64,000 nt of DNA from Apostichopus japonicus (Eukaryota; Echinodermata; Holothuroidea; Aspidochirotida; Stichopodidae), in the NCBI RefSeq assembly GCF_037975245.1, contig NC_092575.1, positions 20,283,341-20,347,340 on the forward strand, in the 5' to 3' direction. This document shows, piece by piece, positions 13,499-26,514 of this stretch (positions are counted from its first letter, which is position 1; each line of letters starts with the position of its first letter). A program made the translations under genes and the position numbers. Under the pieces are notes generated by a model. That model was not told where the DNA came from and searched no databases. It worked only from the letters and a program-made list of their open reading frames with translations.

Positions 13499-16400
13499 TA
13501 GATCGGTTAGTTTTTCATTTTAGGCATATCATTATTTCACAATGACCAGCTTAATCTGTAAAATAATATTATTTAGTGATAAAGCGACCCCCCTCTCCCC
13601 ACCCACCCCAACCCCCAAACAAAAACGTCACAAATCTCACGCAGTTCAAACCTACCTGTCGATTTTTTAAAGTTTTCGTCATTTGTGTAAATAAAGCAAG
13701 TACTAGTAACCTGTACTAACTTCTCAATGCTCATTGAATCTTAATTATTTGGATCAACCACGCACGCAAGCTTGGAGGATTCCTGTCAATGGTACCCTGT
13801 TAACCAGCAGGGGTTTCAAGATGGATCAACACCACATCGTTAAATATGACAAGTAGGCTGATAATAGAAGGTGATGGTGAGGTCATCTACCAGCTATACA
13901 GAGTAGCCTTTTTGATTGTTGTTTTATTATCCTGTTTGTATAGTAGTATTAGCGTTACGCCCACTTAACAGGCTGAATGGATATACATGTTTATTCGTAT
14001 GAATACTTGTTCCAGTGTTTCAACTCCACCCCTAATGTATTTTCCCTCGATGAGACATCATTCCACTTGATGACTTTTTAAGAATGTGTCATTGTTTAGC
14101 AACCTTTTTGATCATACTGGCTAAATTTGGCGGCAAATATACCGCTGACACATCAGTATTGCTACCAAATATGCTATAGAATGTCACAATATGGTCACAC
14201 ATACTTAAACTTCAACAAGAAGCATTAATCCTACCGCAAACATCAGTGTATCTTCGGGGTTCTGCACACCGTGGTATAATGGGAGGAGGGGGTTAGGGGG
14301 AGCTCCAAATAATTTTCACTAACACTGATTTTTACACTGGTGTGTGGTGCCGCCACAGGTGGCATTTTCAGCACCACTGAACATAGATCTGCCTCCTTCA
14401 CCCTTCCCCCCTCCATCTCTCACCCCCCCCCCCCCTCCCCCATCACAAACATGAATCATTATCTAAGTTAGTAAGTTACCAAACCCAAGTGTCTGAAAAT
14501 GCATGTTTTTTGACGAGAACCTCCGAAAAATTTAATTTGAAAAGTATTTAGAATCCCGATCAACTTACAACACTTTTCTTAGAATATAAAATGACTTGAC
14601 GATGGTTTCTGATTTGATTTTCTCTGAACAATCCTGGAAAGTTATAAGCTTATTTAATCTATAGCTGGTAAAACATGTGAAAAACCACAAGAAGCAGCTC
14701 TTCATTATTTAGCAAGTTAAAGATACAAACTAAATCAAAACCTGATACCTGAAAACTTGAACCACAAAGTATAACATAACTCAATTCTATGAATGGGGTT
14801 TACCTCAATTTTCAATATGTTGTTGTCTGTAGCAGAAACCAGCCGCGAAGAGATTTGAACATTAATTTATCAGACGATACCTAACAATTTGACAAAGAAA
14901 ACTTGAATGCTCCACTTTTCTTGGTAAATTGCTTAGTGACCTACCTTTTATGCAACTGTTGTCAATGGTATGTATGATTTGTTAGACGTTTATTTAAAAA
15001 TACCGGTCAGACGTACAACAAACACAAGGAAATATTTTAGCATTCTTTCGATAGCCCTCAAAACTTCAGGAAAGATGTTTAGGTGGTCTATCTAGCATTG
15101 TATGTATAGACAGATTAATATATTTACCATACATCGTGGTGTGTCGTCAAAAATATCTCAAATGTCGTTTCATTAGGTCACGATTCCAAGTAGACGGTCT
15201 TCTTACCGCGCATGTGACGATACAAATAGAGTAACTAGGGAGTTTTAAATAACATAACATGTACTCCCTGGAGTAACTAGGCCTACAGTCCTACTACACG
15301 ATATAGTTCATTGTAAGTGCTCTCTGCGAAACTTAAGTTGTTTTTACAACAGCCTTTATTTATGTTTGACCTAACATAATAATAAAAATTAAAATATGAT
15401 CTGTTATGTATATAGATCATTAACGAACGCTGTTGTTATTCCATTTTGTATTTCTATAACAGTTTAAAATTTTGATAAATTACCCGTCTAGTATCTAAGG
15501 TTCATCAATTTCAGTGACTGGACTACTGCAGGGATACACGCCACGCGGACGTGGGTGTTACCATGGGTACATCCAACGCCACTGAATATTCATTTTAACC
15601 ACTGCTGTAACATAACATATACTTATACATCCTGTTGCCAGGCTGTGGTACAAACAGAAAACGGGAAAACTCCCAGGTGGAATAACCTTAAAACGATTCC
15701 GTCGGCGAAAACAAACAAATATCATCATCAACTGTGTGATTTCTCGCTTGAAAAAAAAAGGAATAGAATGACTGAATGAAACCTCTTTCATTTGGTTTTT
15801 GTGTTATCTAGTTACAATTTATTGTGTCAAGTTTGCTAAGATATATATAGAGTAATGCGCAGCACCTTACACTATTTCCTGACCCCCCGTAGCAATTATT
15901 TCATCTAAAAATATGTTTATAACAGAAAGAGATAATTTTTGGTTGGTTTTAGCGGGGATGTCATACTGTGAAGGTTCCGTATTGAAGAGAAAGAAGAATC
16001 CTCAAGAGGAGAGAATAGGTATCGTCTGAATAGGTGACCCGCTGGGAACAACCTTTACAATCGACTATAATTTCGGTACAGGGTCAGATGTCAAGGGACG
16101 CAACCCTTCCAACTTTTTAACGCGGCACTCTGGGTTGACTTGTAGGGGTCCCATATATATATGCTTTAGTTCGCCGGATGGATCTTGACATAATTTTTTA
16201 ATATTACATATGTAAATGCCAACGACAAAACTAATAATGATAATAAAAGAGGTTATTTTTGTTTAGATTCATATTTAGCAATGTTGATGTTTCTTCATAA
16301 AAAAATGATTGTAGCCTTGATAAAGTCGAAATATTTCGCAATTTAATCTTTCTTCGAGACCACGACCGCGTGCCCACATAGTGAGGGGGAAAATGCAACC

Positions 16401-16765
16401 GTGACCTACAATGTGCATAGGGAGTCATTTCACAACATAAATTGTTACACGATGATGTATCTGAAAAGATTTATTTTGCTTCGTCTCCCTGTTTATTCTG
16501 GGGTGGGGTGCGGTGGGGGAGGCGAGGGGGGGTATTTATCACAGCATATCTCAGACTTATAGCATGTCCGTACTCATAGTCATATTGACGCATAACTGCA
16601 TGTACTACTACTCTACCTCATAGATATGTAGCTATACTCGTATTCGGGTTACTTTTGAAATATCTTAATAGCTGCCGCGGACGGGTATAGCAGCTCAATT
16701 TGAAGTACTTGTATTCGCACATAGAACCTTTTACTCGAGAACATACCAAGGGATATATATTAATT
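13497..16765. other. No gene recognised
   Basis: A long AT-rich stretch with a C-rich patch near 14424-14440 and short open frames on both strands at 15555-15791 that look fortuitous. No transposon ends or splice-bordered exons were found. Confidence 0.4.
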
Positions 16766-17262
16766 GTATTCATACTCATCATTTCGTACTCATACTCATG
16801 TTGTTGTATTCATATATACTCATGCTATTGTACGCATGCTCATATTGTTGTACTCGTCATCATGTCGTGTTCATACTCGCGTTGTTGCAATCATACTCAT
16901 GTTGTTGTACTTGTAGTCGTGTTGTTTAACTCATACTCATGATGTTGTTCTCATACTCATCATGTCGTACTCATACTCATGTGGTTGTATTCATACTCAT
17001 GTTGTTGTACTCGTACTCATCATGTCGTACTTATAATGTTGTACTCATACTCATGCTGTTGTTCTCATACTCATCTTGTTGTACTCATATTCATCAGGTC
17101 GTACTCATACAGTTGTACTCATACCCATGATGTTGTTCTCATACTCATCTTGTTGTACTCATACCCATGATGTTGTTCTCATACTCATCTTGTTGTACTC
17201 ATAGTCATGATGTTGTTCTCCGTACTCATCTTGTTGTACTCATACTCATGCTGTATACTCTT
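16766..17262. repeat. Degenerate minisatellite, TACTCATACTCATGTTGTTG-type
   Basis: About 500 bases built from TACTCATACTCAT blocks alternating with GTTGTT or GATGTTGTTC. The period is about 18-27 bases and irregular. Overlapping open frames in this tract (16700-17379) are by-products of the repeat. Confidence 0.85.
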
Positions 17263-17336
17263 ACTACAAGTCGGATGGCATCCAGGAATCTCTATATCAT
17301 CAGTACTAAAGATGATGTTGGGGGGGGGGGGCTTAC

Positions 17337-17567
17337 CTTTATTTTTGCCACCGGTTCCACCTGCGCCTCTAAGTATTGATATAGCGACTCGTTACGTACA
17401 ACAACACTTCCGTAGGCAGGTTGGACTGTGCCCTCCACTTCTGGTATTTCGTTCAAGATCGTTTCACGATGAACCCATGTGAATACACATCCCGGAAATA
17501 ACGTCACTATGCACAGACACCAACAGTAAGTCTTGAAGAACCACTTCGAAACTTGGGAAGAAGCCAT
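17337..17567 (-). CDS. Putative first coding exon of a type II membrane protein
   Basis: The 77 codons run from MASSQVSK to EPVAKIK and end at a strong donor, AAG|GTAAGC. The start chosen has a good context (GACAATGG); an in-frame upstream ATG at 17630 would add 21 mostly hydrophobic residues. Residues 1-12 are short and positively charged (K8, K12), about 13-32 form one hydrophobic segment (YCWCLCIVTLFPGCVFTWV), and the rest is polar with one N-glycosylation sequon (NES, 59-61). That is the layout of Golgi glycosyltransferases and carbohydrate sulfotransferases: tail, anchor, stem. The catalytic domain would lie in later exons at lower coordinates, none of which I can see before the (G)n run and the minisatellite. 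The family is therefore an inference from layout only. Confidence 0.5.
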
Positions 17568-17861
17568 TGTCTGAGAGATCACTATTGTGTAGAAGAAGAA
17601 TAAGAATAGAATGTCATTCAGAAAGTTCATGTAGCCTACACAAACCAGATGTTAGCCTAGTGAGAAGTACCGGTACTTTTGAAAAACAGTTCAGCGAACC
17701 TTACATAAATACATATATATTTATATATCATGTTTGATCTCTAGAGTAAGGCAAATATGTCACCAAACACAGAACTAGTATTGTTCGATATCCAGGTGAC
17801 AAACGCATACATTGGAATAACGACCTTCCTTACCGGTTTCGAACCTCTGGACATACAATCA

Positions 17862-18003
17862 GCGTCCATGGCCTAGTTGGTTAGGGTGTCCGCTTACAAA
17901 GCGGGAGGCCCGGGTTCGAATCCCGGTGGAGGCTGGAAGTTTTTTTACTGTTCTGGATTTTACAACTCATATGATTTCAATTATATATATATATATATAT
18001 ATA
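17862..18003 (+). mobile_element. tRNA-derived SINE with (TA)n tail
   Basis: Positions 17862-17934 fold as a tRNA cloverleaf, with A box TGGCCTAGTTGG and B box GGTTCGAATCC both intact. The anticodon loop is TTACAAA (anticodon ACA, cysteine codon TGT). The acceptor has a G3:G70 mismatch and the body continues for about 50 bases into a (TA)n tail at 17982-18003. The part after the B box recurs in reverse at 54029-54099, including ACTGTTCT, GATTTT and CAACTCAT, also abutting (TA)n. Two copies sharing a non-tRNA body identify a short interspersed element that would be transcribed by RNA polymerase III. Confidence 0.75.
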
Positions 18004-20227
18004 ATTTACGATATAAAATATATAAATATAAAATACGATTTAGGCCGGTAAAAATGTCTTAAAGAGCTCACAGTATTATAGTGATTACAGAGAACCTTTT
18101 TAAACTGAAAGAAATTATGTATGCCGTAATCAGGGACGCAAAAAATTATATTTATATAGCGAAACTTCATTACCAAGAATAAAATCAAGGGGAGATCAAC
18201 CCCCGCCCCCAACGCTCCTCCCCCCCCCCCACCACTGACTGACGCCGTATTACCAAAATTATCTGAGCGCACCGTACGTACAAAGATAACATGTATGTGC
18301 CATACAAGCTAAACAGTTGAAAATTCTTCAACAGTGTTTCAAACTTGCGAAATATACCACAATTTTGCATCCAAACCCCATCCACCACCCACCCAGCCCC
18401 CCCTTTTTTTACCCAAATTTCCTCAAAGGGGAGGGATGGTACCGCTCCCCTTTGGTCCATCTCACGTCGACATAGAATTCTATCCCAGCTGTTGTTGAGG
18501 TATAAAGTATCAAAAGTGACTAATCATGTTCTTTTCTCTCTGTTATAAATATTGCACTAAATTGCGCAATGAACTATAATCCTGTTGCATTGTTACACAT
18601 ACCAAGGTCACGTGGAAATGTAAAATATAGGCCTAGATCGATTCAATTCAAATTTGACTCATGTCAGTATATTCTTAAGCACTATATCAGAAATACTTGT
18701 ATGAAAGTCGGTGCAATCCGCGGGAGAAAAGATATATAGGCCTATACGTTGTCAACGAATTATAGAGCACACATATATAGTAAATGGGTCTTTTTTATGT
18801 TTTGTACTTCATAATGATGACATGTGGTAAACTTGTAAAGTCAGTCGTTTTACAATATTAATGACCATGGCCAAGTAATTGATTCTTCCAATTATGATGG
18901 AAAATGAATTAATAAACTATTGGACCGTCAATTTCTCATTCTCTTTTCATTTTCTTTTTTTATTTTCGATGAATAACAAGAATCGATTTCCGATTTCCTG
19001 AATGACTCACAGCCGGACATATCAGATTGAGATCAAATTGATGCAACATGATGTTTACAAATAAAATTACAAAGAGTAACGAAAAAGGAAAAGCAGGGTG
19101 TGAATCTCTGGGTCACAAGGATATATGACATGATATTATTGAATAGGACTAGCACCCTCAGCAACATAATAATTAAAACCGTATCGCCACCAACATGAGG
19201 GAAGGGTAAGTGTGGGTAGGTTGGGGAAGGGGGAGGGGGAGGTCGCAATGGTGTATATAGCTCTGTTGTCAGAGCACTGCAGGACTGTAAATATATATTC
19301 CAAAAAATCAAAATTCAATTCTTTGCTTTCTAGGCAAACTTTATAAGTTGTAAATTTCCCTGGAAGCTCTTCTTCCTAGTGAAGTTCATTTGTGGTTGCC
19401 ATTCATAACTCATTTAACACTGCTGTTGTTTTGTGGGTCATTCTACTTTTATATACACCCTCTGCATGCCCCTTTGTCATGAATCTTTTAAGCACTGATA
19501 CATTCGTTACCGTCCAACACGGGGAATAACACAGGTGTTATTTGCATCGAATGATTAAACAACGAAACCCGCGCGATTGGTTTCGAGCGTGCAAATACAA
19601 ATTGAGCTATACTATCTAGGCTACTTACGCTATATACCGTATGGTATTTCATGCACACACGTACAATGTAACGACAGATGAATGATAACGTGAATGTGGA
19701 AATGAAGAACATATGTTTCTAAATTTAACGTAGCTTGTACAAATCTATGAACAGGAAATATGAATAGCGACAACTTACTACGGCAGACGTGTTCTTGAAA
19801 ACTATAAAACAATGTACTTTAAACCAAGGCTGCATATACATATAAATATATATATTTTTTTCACTTTTTGAAAACAATATTTCTATAGAATTTTGATAGT
19901 TATAAAACTTAATACATATACATATGTAGTTAAGTCATAGTATTCCTCATGAGTTCAAATCCCAACTGAAGCTTATTTGAAACCCTATCCACGTGAATCT
20001 CGGCCATAAGCGCTGGATTATATATACAGAAAAAAACGCTATTTGCCATTTCCCAAATCAGAAATGCCAAATCCACGGAAAACACCGCTCAAGAACTTTG
20101 CATATCAGCAGTTTGGATAAATAAAGAGTTGTTGGCCGGGTACCCTAACAGCTGCATACCTCAATGCCTCTCACCCCCCTAACCCCCCCCCCCCCAACAA
20201 AAAAAAAACTTGTGAAAAATCCTGCAC
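18004..20227. other. No gene recognised
   Basis: AT-rich. There is a C run at about 18218-18229. A hairpin-forming pair CAAAGGGGAG and CTCCCCTTTG lies at about 18424-18453. A C run followed by A's lies near 20177-20207. Open frames here look like chance. Confidence 0.4.
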
Positions 20228-20349
20228 CGTGTATTATGCCTGTCTTGTTTCTTCTTCCTCCGAATTAGCTTCATGATATCATTACAGACAGCATATCTCA
20301 GCAACTTGACCATGACCTCCACCTGTTCTTGCGACAATCGTGGACACTC
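20228..20349 (-). CDS. Possible internal exon, unknown protein
   Basis: The frame ECPRLSQEQVEVMVKLLR.. to ..RRKKKQDRHNT follows an acceptor TCTCTTTGCAG and ends at a GTGCAG donor (40 codons plus 2 bases). The composition is protein-like: a helical, amphipathic stretch followed by a basic RRKKKQDR cluster. The frame is also open upstream for 14 codons, so the acceptor is not forced. I do not recognise a family and see no partner exon nearby. Confidence 0.3.
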
Positions 20350-23300
20350 CTGCAAAGAGACCCTTGACCGGTCCTTACAGGTCAAAGACACCACAAATGC
20401 GCCGGCTGCTTTTGCTGTTAAAACCCTAAGGATTATCTTATATCACATTTCCGTGAACTCTATTTGTATATTGATTGACCAATTCGTCTGGTCAGAGGAA
20501 GTTACCTGCACGCATTAGAAATCACGTGATCAATCAAAATGGATGATTGCTGTTTTGTTCTTCAGGGACAAATTAATGGCGTGTTTACTCCATGTGACCT
20601 ATTTCACTGTCTGCTGAATTCGCGTCTTTTTTGGGGGGAGGGGGGTGGGTTTCGTTTTCGACCAGACCAGACCAGAACTTCGAAAACTAACCGTAATAGT
20701 TTTGCTATGTCTTAGTCCAAGAAAAAGGTCGAAAGTTTACTGAGGTGGATATCATCTTATAATACACCCACCCACCCACCCGGCTCTGCTGATCTGGGAA
20801 CTTACTTCCAGTTTACCAGGGAACGTTAATGATATATTCAGAGACTTTGACATATAAGCTTTTATTACTAGATTAGTAACAACTGTTTCCCGATATAGGT
20901 GATATCTCGGCGACCCTTGGCCTACAAATTGTTAACTTTTGCTTACCTGGGTTTTGTGGAAGCTATCAGAGGTGTTTATCATTCTAAGTTAAAAAATGTT
21001 TCCCTCGACGGAAAGACAAATATAATGGTACGCCAGAATAGGGGTGGGGGAGGGGGTGGGGGTACCGTTTTTAAAAGTATTTATGAACTTACACATTTTT
21101 AAGGCTGGATAAAAGCACAAAAAAAGGCGTTCAACTTCTTCCGTAATGGTGTCCGGTATATCTATACCAGATAGGAAATATTAAAATAAATTTTTCCTAT
21201 TAAAGATGTTCTTGTCTCCAGTTCCTATTGCTTAGATTGGACCCTGTGAAACCCCGTGGTGAAAAAGGGTTGACAAGACCATCTAAGAAAGCTGTGATCC
21301 ATATTTCATTTCGCCTTCAACTTGCGAGGTTATTTTTTCTTTCATATATTTCTAAATGTTCGAACTTTCTCTATTTTGACGATATAACTGATAATTTATC
21401 ATGGTATGATTATTGTTGACAAATTGCCATTTCTTTTTAGGGGGGGGGGGTCATAACTTTTGAATCCTTACAAATTGTTGATCACAAGTCATGATTGATA
21501 CATTAATGATAATATATATATTTAAATATATTCTATTGACAGCATGTGCCATATCCATAACCTCTGCAGGACCTCACGTGACTTTAATTCATGTCAAAGT
21601 TCCGTTTGTATAATTGATGTCGTAAAACACGCAGTAACCGATGAACTTTTAACCGGGGAGGAGAAAATAACAAACTTAACCTAGAGTGAACTTAACGCGC
21701 TTTAGTGTACAGAAATCTTAGATTGTATTCCATGAATTTTTTAAATAAATTAGGGAGTGTGGATAGTCTGGTCGATGAAGCCAACTACCATGTATGGAGG
21801 GAGGCCTGGACAGCGTGGGTCCCTCCCCCATACAGAAAAAAAATATATTTCAGACGTCAAATTCGTTCGCTCTGAGACATAGTTAGGTGACAATTTCGGC
21901 CGGTGTTTAGTTAATAACTACTATTTTCGTGAGTTTTCGATGAGAAATGGGGGGGGGGGTGTACACCCACCCCTGGATGCCCACACCTGGAAATGAACAG
22001 GAAGAGTGCAGCGAAAATAACATAAAAGGAGCAAAAATTGGGTACGAGAATTTGGGTGTGCGAGAAACAACAATCAGTCCCATCAGGCTTTATATTAACC
22101 ATTAGAAATCAGCTGCATATTCAGGTCAATATATATCATCTTTAAGTAAAGTTATTAAAGAGCACGAAAAGTCAAATATGCACCTGCAATTTTTCTTTTA
22201 TACCTTTATAAAATACTTAATTTTAACCCCTTTCTTATGACTCGGGTCTCCTTACATGACGGTGTTAACATTAGGCAAAGTTTTACTGATAAAATATATC
22301 GTACCAAATTACGTAGCGCAAATGACAACCATGAAAATACGTTTGAGTTAACAAAAAATTTTTTTTAAATCGTTACTTATATAATATAGAGTTAAGAAGT
22401 GTATATAATTATGTTTGTTGAATTTCTTAGTATGAAAGTTGAAATTTGTCACCGATATTAGTAAATGTTGAATAACATAACCGCACTTTTTAGAGCCACT
22501 TTCTCTGAAAGTTTGAAACAGTGGAAGAAACATTGCTCACATGTGATTCGGAACCATTAACAACATCCCGCGATGTATCTTTCTTATATATGTCCTAGTT
22601 TTATGTGCGTAACATGTCACATTTTTGTTTATATGTCACATTATTCATATACCGTATGTTACATTAATGTTTGTTAGTAAATTCGAACTTTTTTATCATC
22701 ACAATTCTTTGTAAGCCAAACATTTTAAGGAGATATCGTTAAACAAAATATCAAAGTCCTCCTGATATCGCCATATATAGTATATCCGTGTTTGTGTTGT
22801 TTAAACCATCGTACAAATCACTTTCATAATTATAGTTCTAACATCTGTTATGTATGTGTAGAATATTGCCACTTCCTGTACCATTCCATTTCCCTGTATT
22901 TTCTAGGATATATATGCGTTTTGTCTGTACTTATTGTTAGTTTGGTCACATTTACACCAGGTATGATATTTGTTTTGCTCAATTCACCTGATCAAATTGG
23001 TATCACCCAAACGTATAGGCCTATATAACGATGTATAACAATTTATGAAAATGCAAACGACAAAACTCAATACCGAGAGATGGACGTTATTTATCCAGAA
23101 ATTAACTATTTTCATTCACATTATTGACGTTATTTACATTTCGTCCCGCAGATAATTTTCACATTATTATTAATCTTCATATCATGCATTAACGCAAAAA
23201 CCACGCCTTTTTTCCAAAACTACAAATGTTAACATGTTAACATGCTTTCATAAATTGAAAAGAACGATGAACAAGGTTGTGAAATGTCTTGCATGGAATG

Positions 23301-25080
23301 GGTTTTTTTTTTTTTTTGGCTTTTTGAATATCGAAAATTTATCAAAATCAACTAAACTGATGCTCAATATGTGTTATATTTAAATGCATTCTTCTCCTTC
23401 GCCGAGTTCTAACATCCGTAAATGTAAACTGTAACAATAAAGACGTTTATTTGTTGATTATAGCGGTATATTTCCAGTTCATATTAAACGAATCTTTGTG
23501 CTATTATAATATTCGCAAAAACTATACTACACTGTACATACAGCGGCAAGCGATTTAACAATACTCCATGAAGTACTGCAAAAAACGCTTTCCTATACTT
23601 TTTGAAATCAACAAACAAGTTTGACAACAAAATTCAGATATTTTAGCCATAGATCTTTAGACACTATACGTCCAGAACGCCCTCCACTATCTTCCATAAC
23701 CGCTCAACAAATATTTCACTAATCACAAGATGTTACTATTTGCGGCTGGATTGTTCAACGCCTGTCTCGAACCATTGTAGCATTTCTTTGTATGTAAGTG
23801 TTTTTTTCTCTTATTTTTTTTTTCATTTATGATAGAAAATTTATGTTACCAATCGATACTTCTTTCTCCCTCTGGTGAATTACGTCGATGTACTACTTTA
23901 CCTCAACAAATATTTCACTAATCCCCTTGACCCACTGCTGGTAAAAAAAAACCTCTTTCAGCCCAACCCACCGATCGTCTAATGGTAGCGACCCCGTAGC
24001 CCTTACCCTTCCCCCTCACCAGTACTTCCACCCCACAACCTACTGCTAACATATATCCCCATGCAATATTTTAATCACACCGATACCGTAAAATTGTACC
24101 AAGAGATCAAAGATCACTTACCAATCAATTAACATACACCGTCGTTCATGCAGCGGAGAGGATTGCTTCCTTTTATCCCTTGTATTTTCTTCTTCTTCTT
24201 CTTCGTCTTCTTCTTTTCCTCCTTCTCCTTCTCCTTAAAGCTCAGAGAGACAGACAGACAGACAGACAAAGGTGGAGAGAGCGCGCACGCGAGATGGAGA
24301 GGACGAGTGCCAAGAATTAATAACAAACGCAGATGAACTAGCTTTTATATAAATCTAAAAACTCCAGCAGAATTGGTTGATATATTAAACTCCGGTAAAA
24401 CCACGAAAGGTGAATGACAAGGCCCATGTTTTGACTCTATTATGACGACACGATGACGTCACATATAACCCCTGGCTAGGCTAGCGGATACCTTTTACCC
24501 ATTTAGAGTTTTGAGTCGTTTTTGAGTCGGTGGTGTCTATTATGTGGGCGGAGTGTTAATATTTCGCCAGTCAATGTCAAGTACAAAACATCAAGTCTCG
24601 TCACACGCCCTTATATACAAATCAGGGGATGCCATCAGACAGACAACTTTGATCATGACTGTCTGTGTTGGACGGCAAGGCGTAAACTGCGAAATGCAGA
24701 TATGAAGCCATTTATATATAATATATATTATTTTTTTAAATATTTGTAAAGCAGCATATGGTTTGTATCTTGAGGGAATGTATTACTTTCAACAACAACA
24801 AAATAGCCTAATCCTTTTGGTAGTCTATTTTGTAAATTTGAATTGGCGAAGGCGTTTGTCATGAATTGCCTGCATGACAATTCCTTTAAACAACTTTATA
24901 TTCATTTATGAGCACTTTGACATCTATAGAACGATGATGCTCTGTGAACTTAAGCATTTAAAACTAGCTACAGCGGTGTTCGAAGGCCACTGGGCCGGTG
25001 CCGGAAACAATTATATCACCAGCTATCACTTTTGCACTCTTCATTGTCCCTAACATTATGAAAATGAGAGTGCAATGTTA
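20350..25080. other. No gene recognised; minor repeats
   Basis: Short (ACCAG)n and (CCCA)n runs at about 20660-20690 and 20765-20780. G-rich patches near 21043-21063 and 21442-21451. An imperfect hairpin at about 21791-21838 (GTATGG..CCATAC ends). A (TTC)n/(CTT)n tract at about 24186-24240, followed by (GACA)n at 24249-24269. TGACGTCA at 24454-24461. No exon is supported. Confidence 0.4.
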
Positions 25081-25604
25081 TTTAATCCATATTGCCGGGG
25101 CTGTAACCCACCCCCCCCCCACCCCTGAAACAGGCATGGCTAGTGGTAGAGGCTATTACCTCCTGAAAACAGGCATGGCTAGTGGTAGGGGCTGTAACAC
25201 CCCCCCCCCACCCTTATAGAGGCCTGGCTAGTGGTAGAGGCTGTTACCCCCTGAAAACAGGCCTGGCTAGTGGTAGGAGCTGTAACACCCCTGAAACAGA
25301 CCTGGCTAGTGGTAGGGGATGTAACACCCCCCCCCCCCAAAAAAAAGAGGCCTGGCTAGTGGTAGGGGATGTAACACCTCCCAAAACATGCCTGGCTAGT
25401 GGTAGAGGCTATTACTCCCTGAAGCAGGCCTGGCTAGTGGTAGGGGCTGTAACAACCCCTAAAACAGGCCTGGCTAGTGGTAGGGGCTATACCCCCCCCC
25501 CCCTGAAACAGGCCTGGCTTGGTAGGGGCTGTAACCTCCCTGAAACAGGCCTAGCTAGTGGTAGAGGCTGTAAACCCCCTGAAACAGGCCTGGCTAGTGG
25601 TATA
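25081..25604. repeat. Minisatellite, about 39-bp unit
   Basis: About twelve copies of a unit centred on CAGGCCTGGCTAGTGGTAGG, followed by GGCTGTAACACC and a C run of variable length. Since 39 is 13 codons, one plus-strand frame (25182-25610) gives a 13-residue periodic peptide (GLASGRGCNTP-like). Variation in the C run shifts the frame between copies, which argues against coding. Confidence 0.9.
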
Positions 25605-26514
25605 GTATAGTTCAGGAATTGCATCCAACGCTTACCTTAAATTAGAAAAGTAAATCACCAAGTGAACAGGTCCGTCTTAGGCATGCAAGAGTTCAGCACT
25701 CCACCCAGTAGCAATTCTTCAACTTAACACTTTAAAACAATTCTGGTTAAACATCAGAGTACAAAATAACCTCAACCAATTTGGTAACTCATATACCAAA
25801 CTGAGCTTGCAAATAAAATGCTCACATCAAAGTTCTTCTTTTCACGTGACCACCCTCCCCCCCCCCACCCCAGCGGAATCAAAACGTCCCGGTCATGCTT
25901 TGTACCGTGCGTGTATGCGCAACAGAAACACAACAATGCATAGTTTACACTATACCATCCACTCAGAGTGGCACTGCTTTAGTGGGGTACAACCGTACAA
26001 GGGCTAATTTCCATGATGTAAAGACAAGCCAATATTGCTGATATTTATGGTCAGAGATCATCTGTTTCCCAGCCAGTTGGGACAAGTTTTTTCTGTACAA
26101 CTTGCTGCTTTTCATGTTTTCTTTCTTTTAGGTTTACTTCTTACTCTTTTTATGTTTTATTGGCTTGCGAGGCACTGTAGTTTCCTTTTTAAGGATTAAT
26201 AAAGTTATTGATACTCTTACTCAATTTCCTAATACTAATACCATTATATATATACTGTCCTTTATATTGAGGCTTTAAAGCACTGTTACTGAGAGTATGA
26301 ACAGTTCCTAACCTGTCTGTGATATAGAAACAGGATATTCTGCTCATACTGTTTGTACACGATGCAGGACATGACAGCTCAGTAATGACAACAACAAAAT
26401 GTCTCAAGTGCAGGGTGTGTTCCCACTTTATAATCACAGGTAAGACTTCTTTAAGGCAAATGTCATTCCCAGAAGCAGCAGAACGCATTGCATATATCAT
26501 TTATATCATTAACC
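25605..26514. other. No gene recognised
   Basis: Between the minisatellite and the SINE. It includes an AATAAAG word followed by TTATTGATAC near 26197-26213, resembling the 3' end of a retroelement or a polyadenylation region. A strong donor-like CACAG|GTAAGA lies at 26444 with an open CxxCxxC-bearing frame before it, but no good acceptor. Confidence 0.3.

Noticed and set aside
17862-17934. Functional tRNA-Cys gene
   Set aside because: The rare ACA anticodon, a mismatch in the acceptor stem and a shared non-tRNA body in a second copy point to a SINE.
25182-25610. 142-codon frame with GLASGRGCNTP repeats as a repeat protein
   Set aside because: It lies wholly inside the 39-bp minisatellite. 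Variable C runs break the frame between copies.
26385-26444. Plus-strand exon ending at CACAG|GTAAGA with a CxxCxxC motif
   Set aside because: The donor is strong, but a stop lies shortly upstream and the only acceptor (GAAACAG) has no pyrimidine tract.
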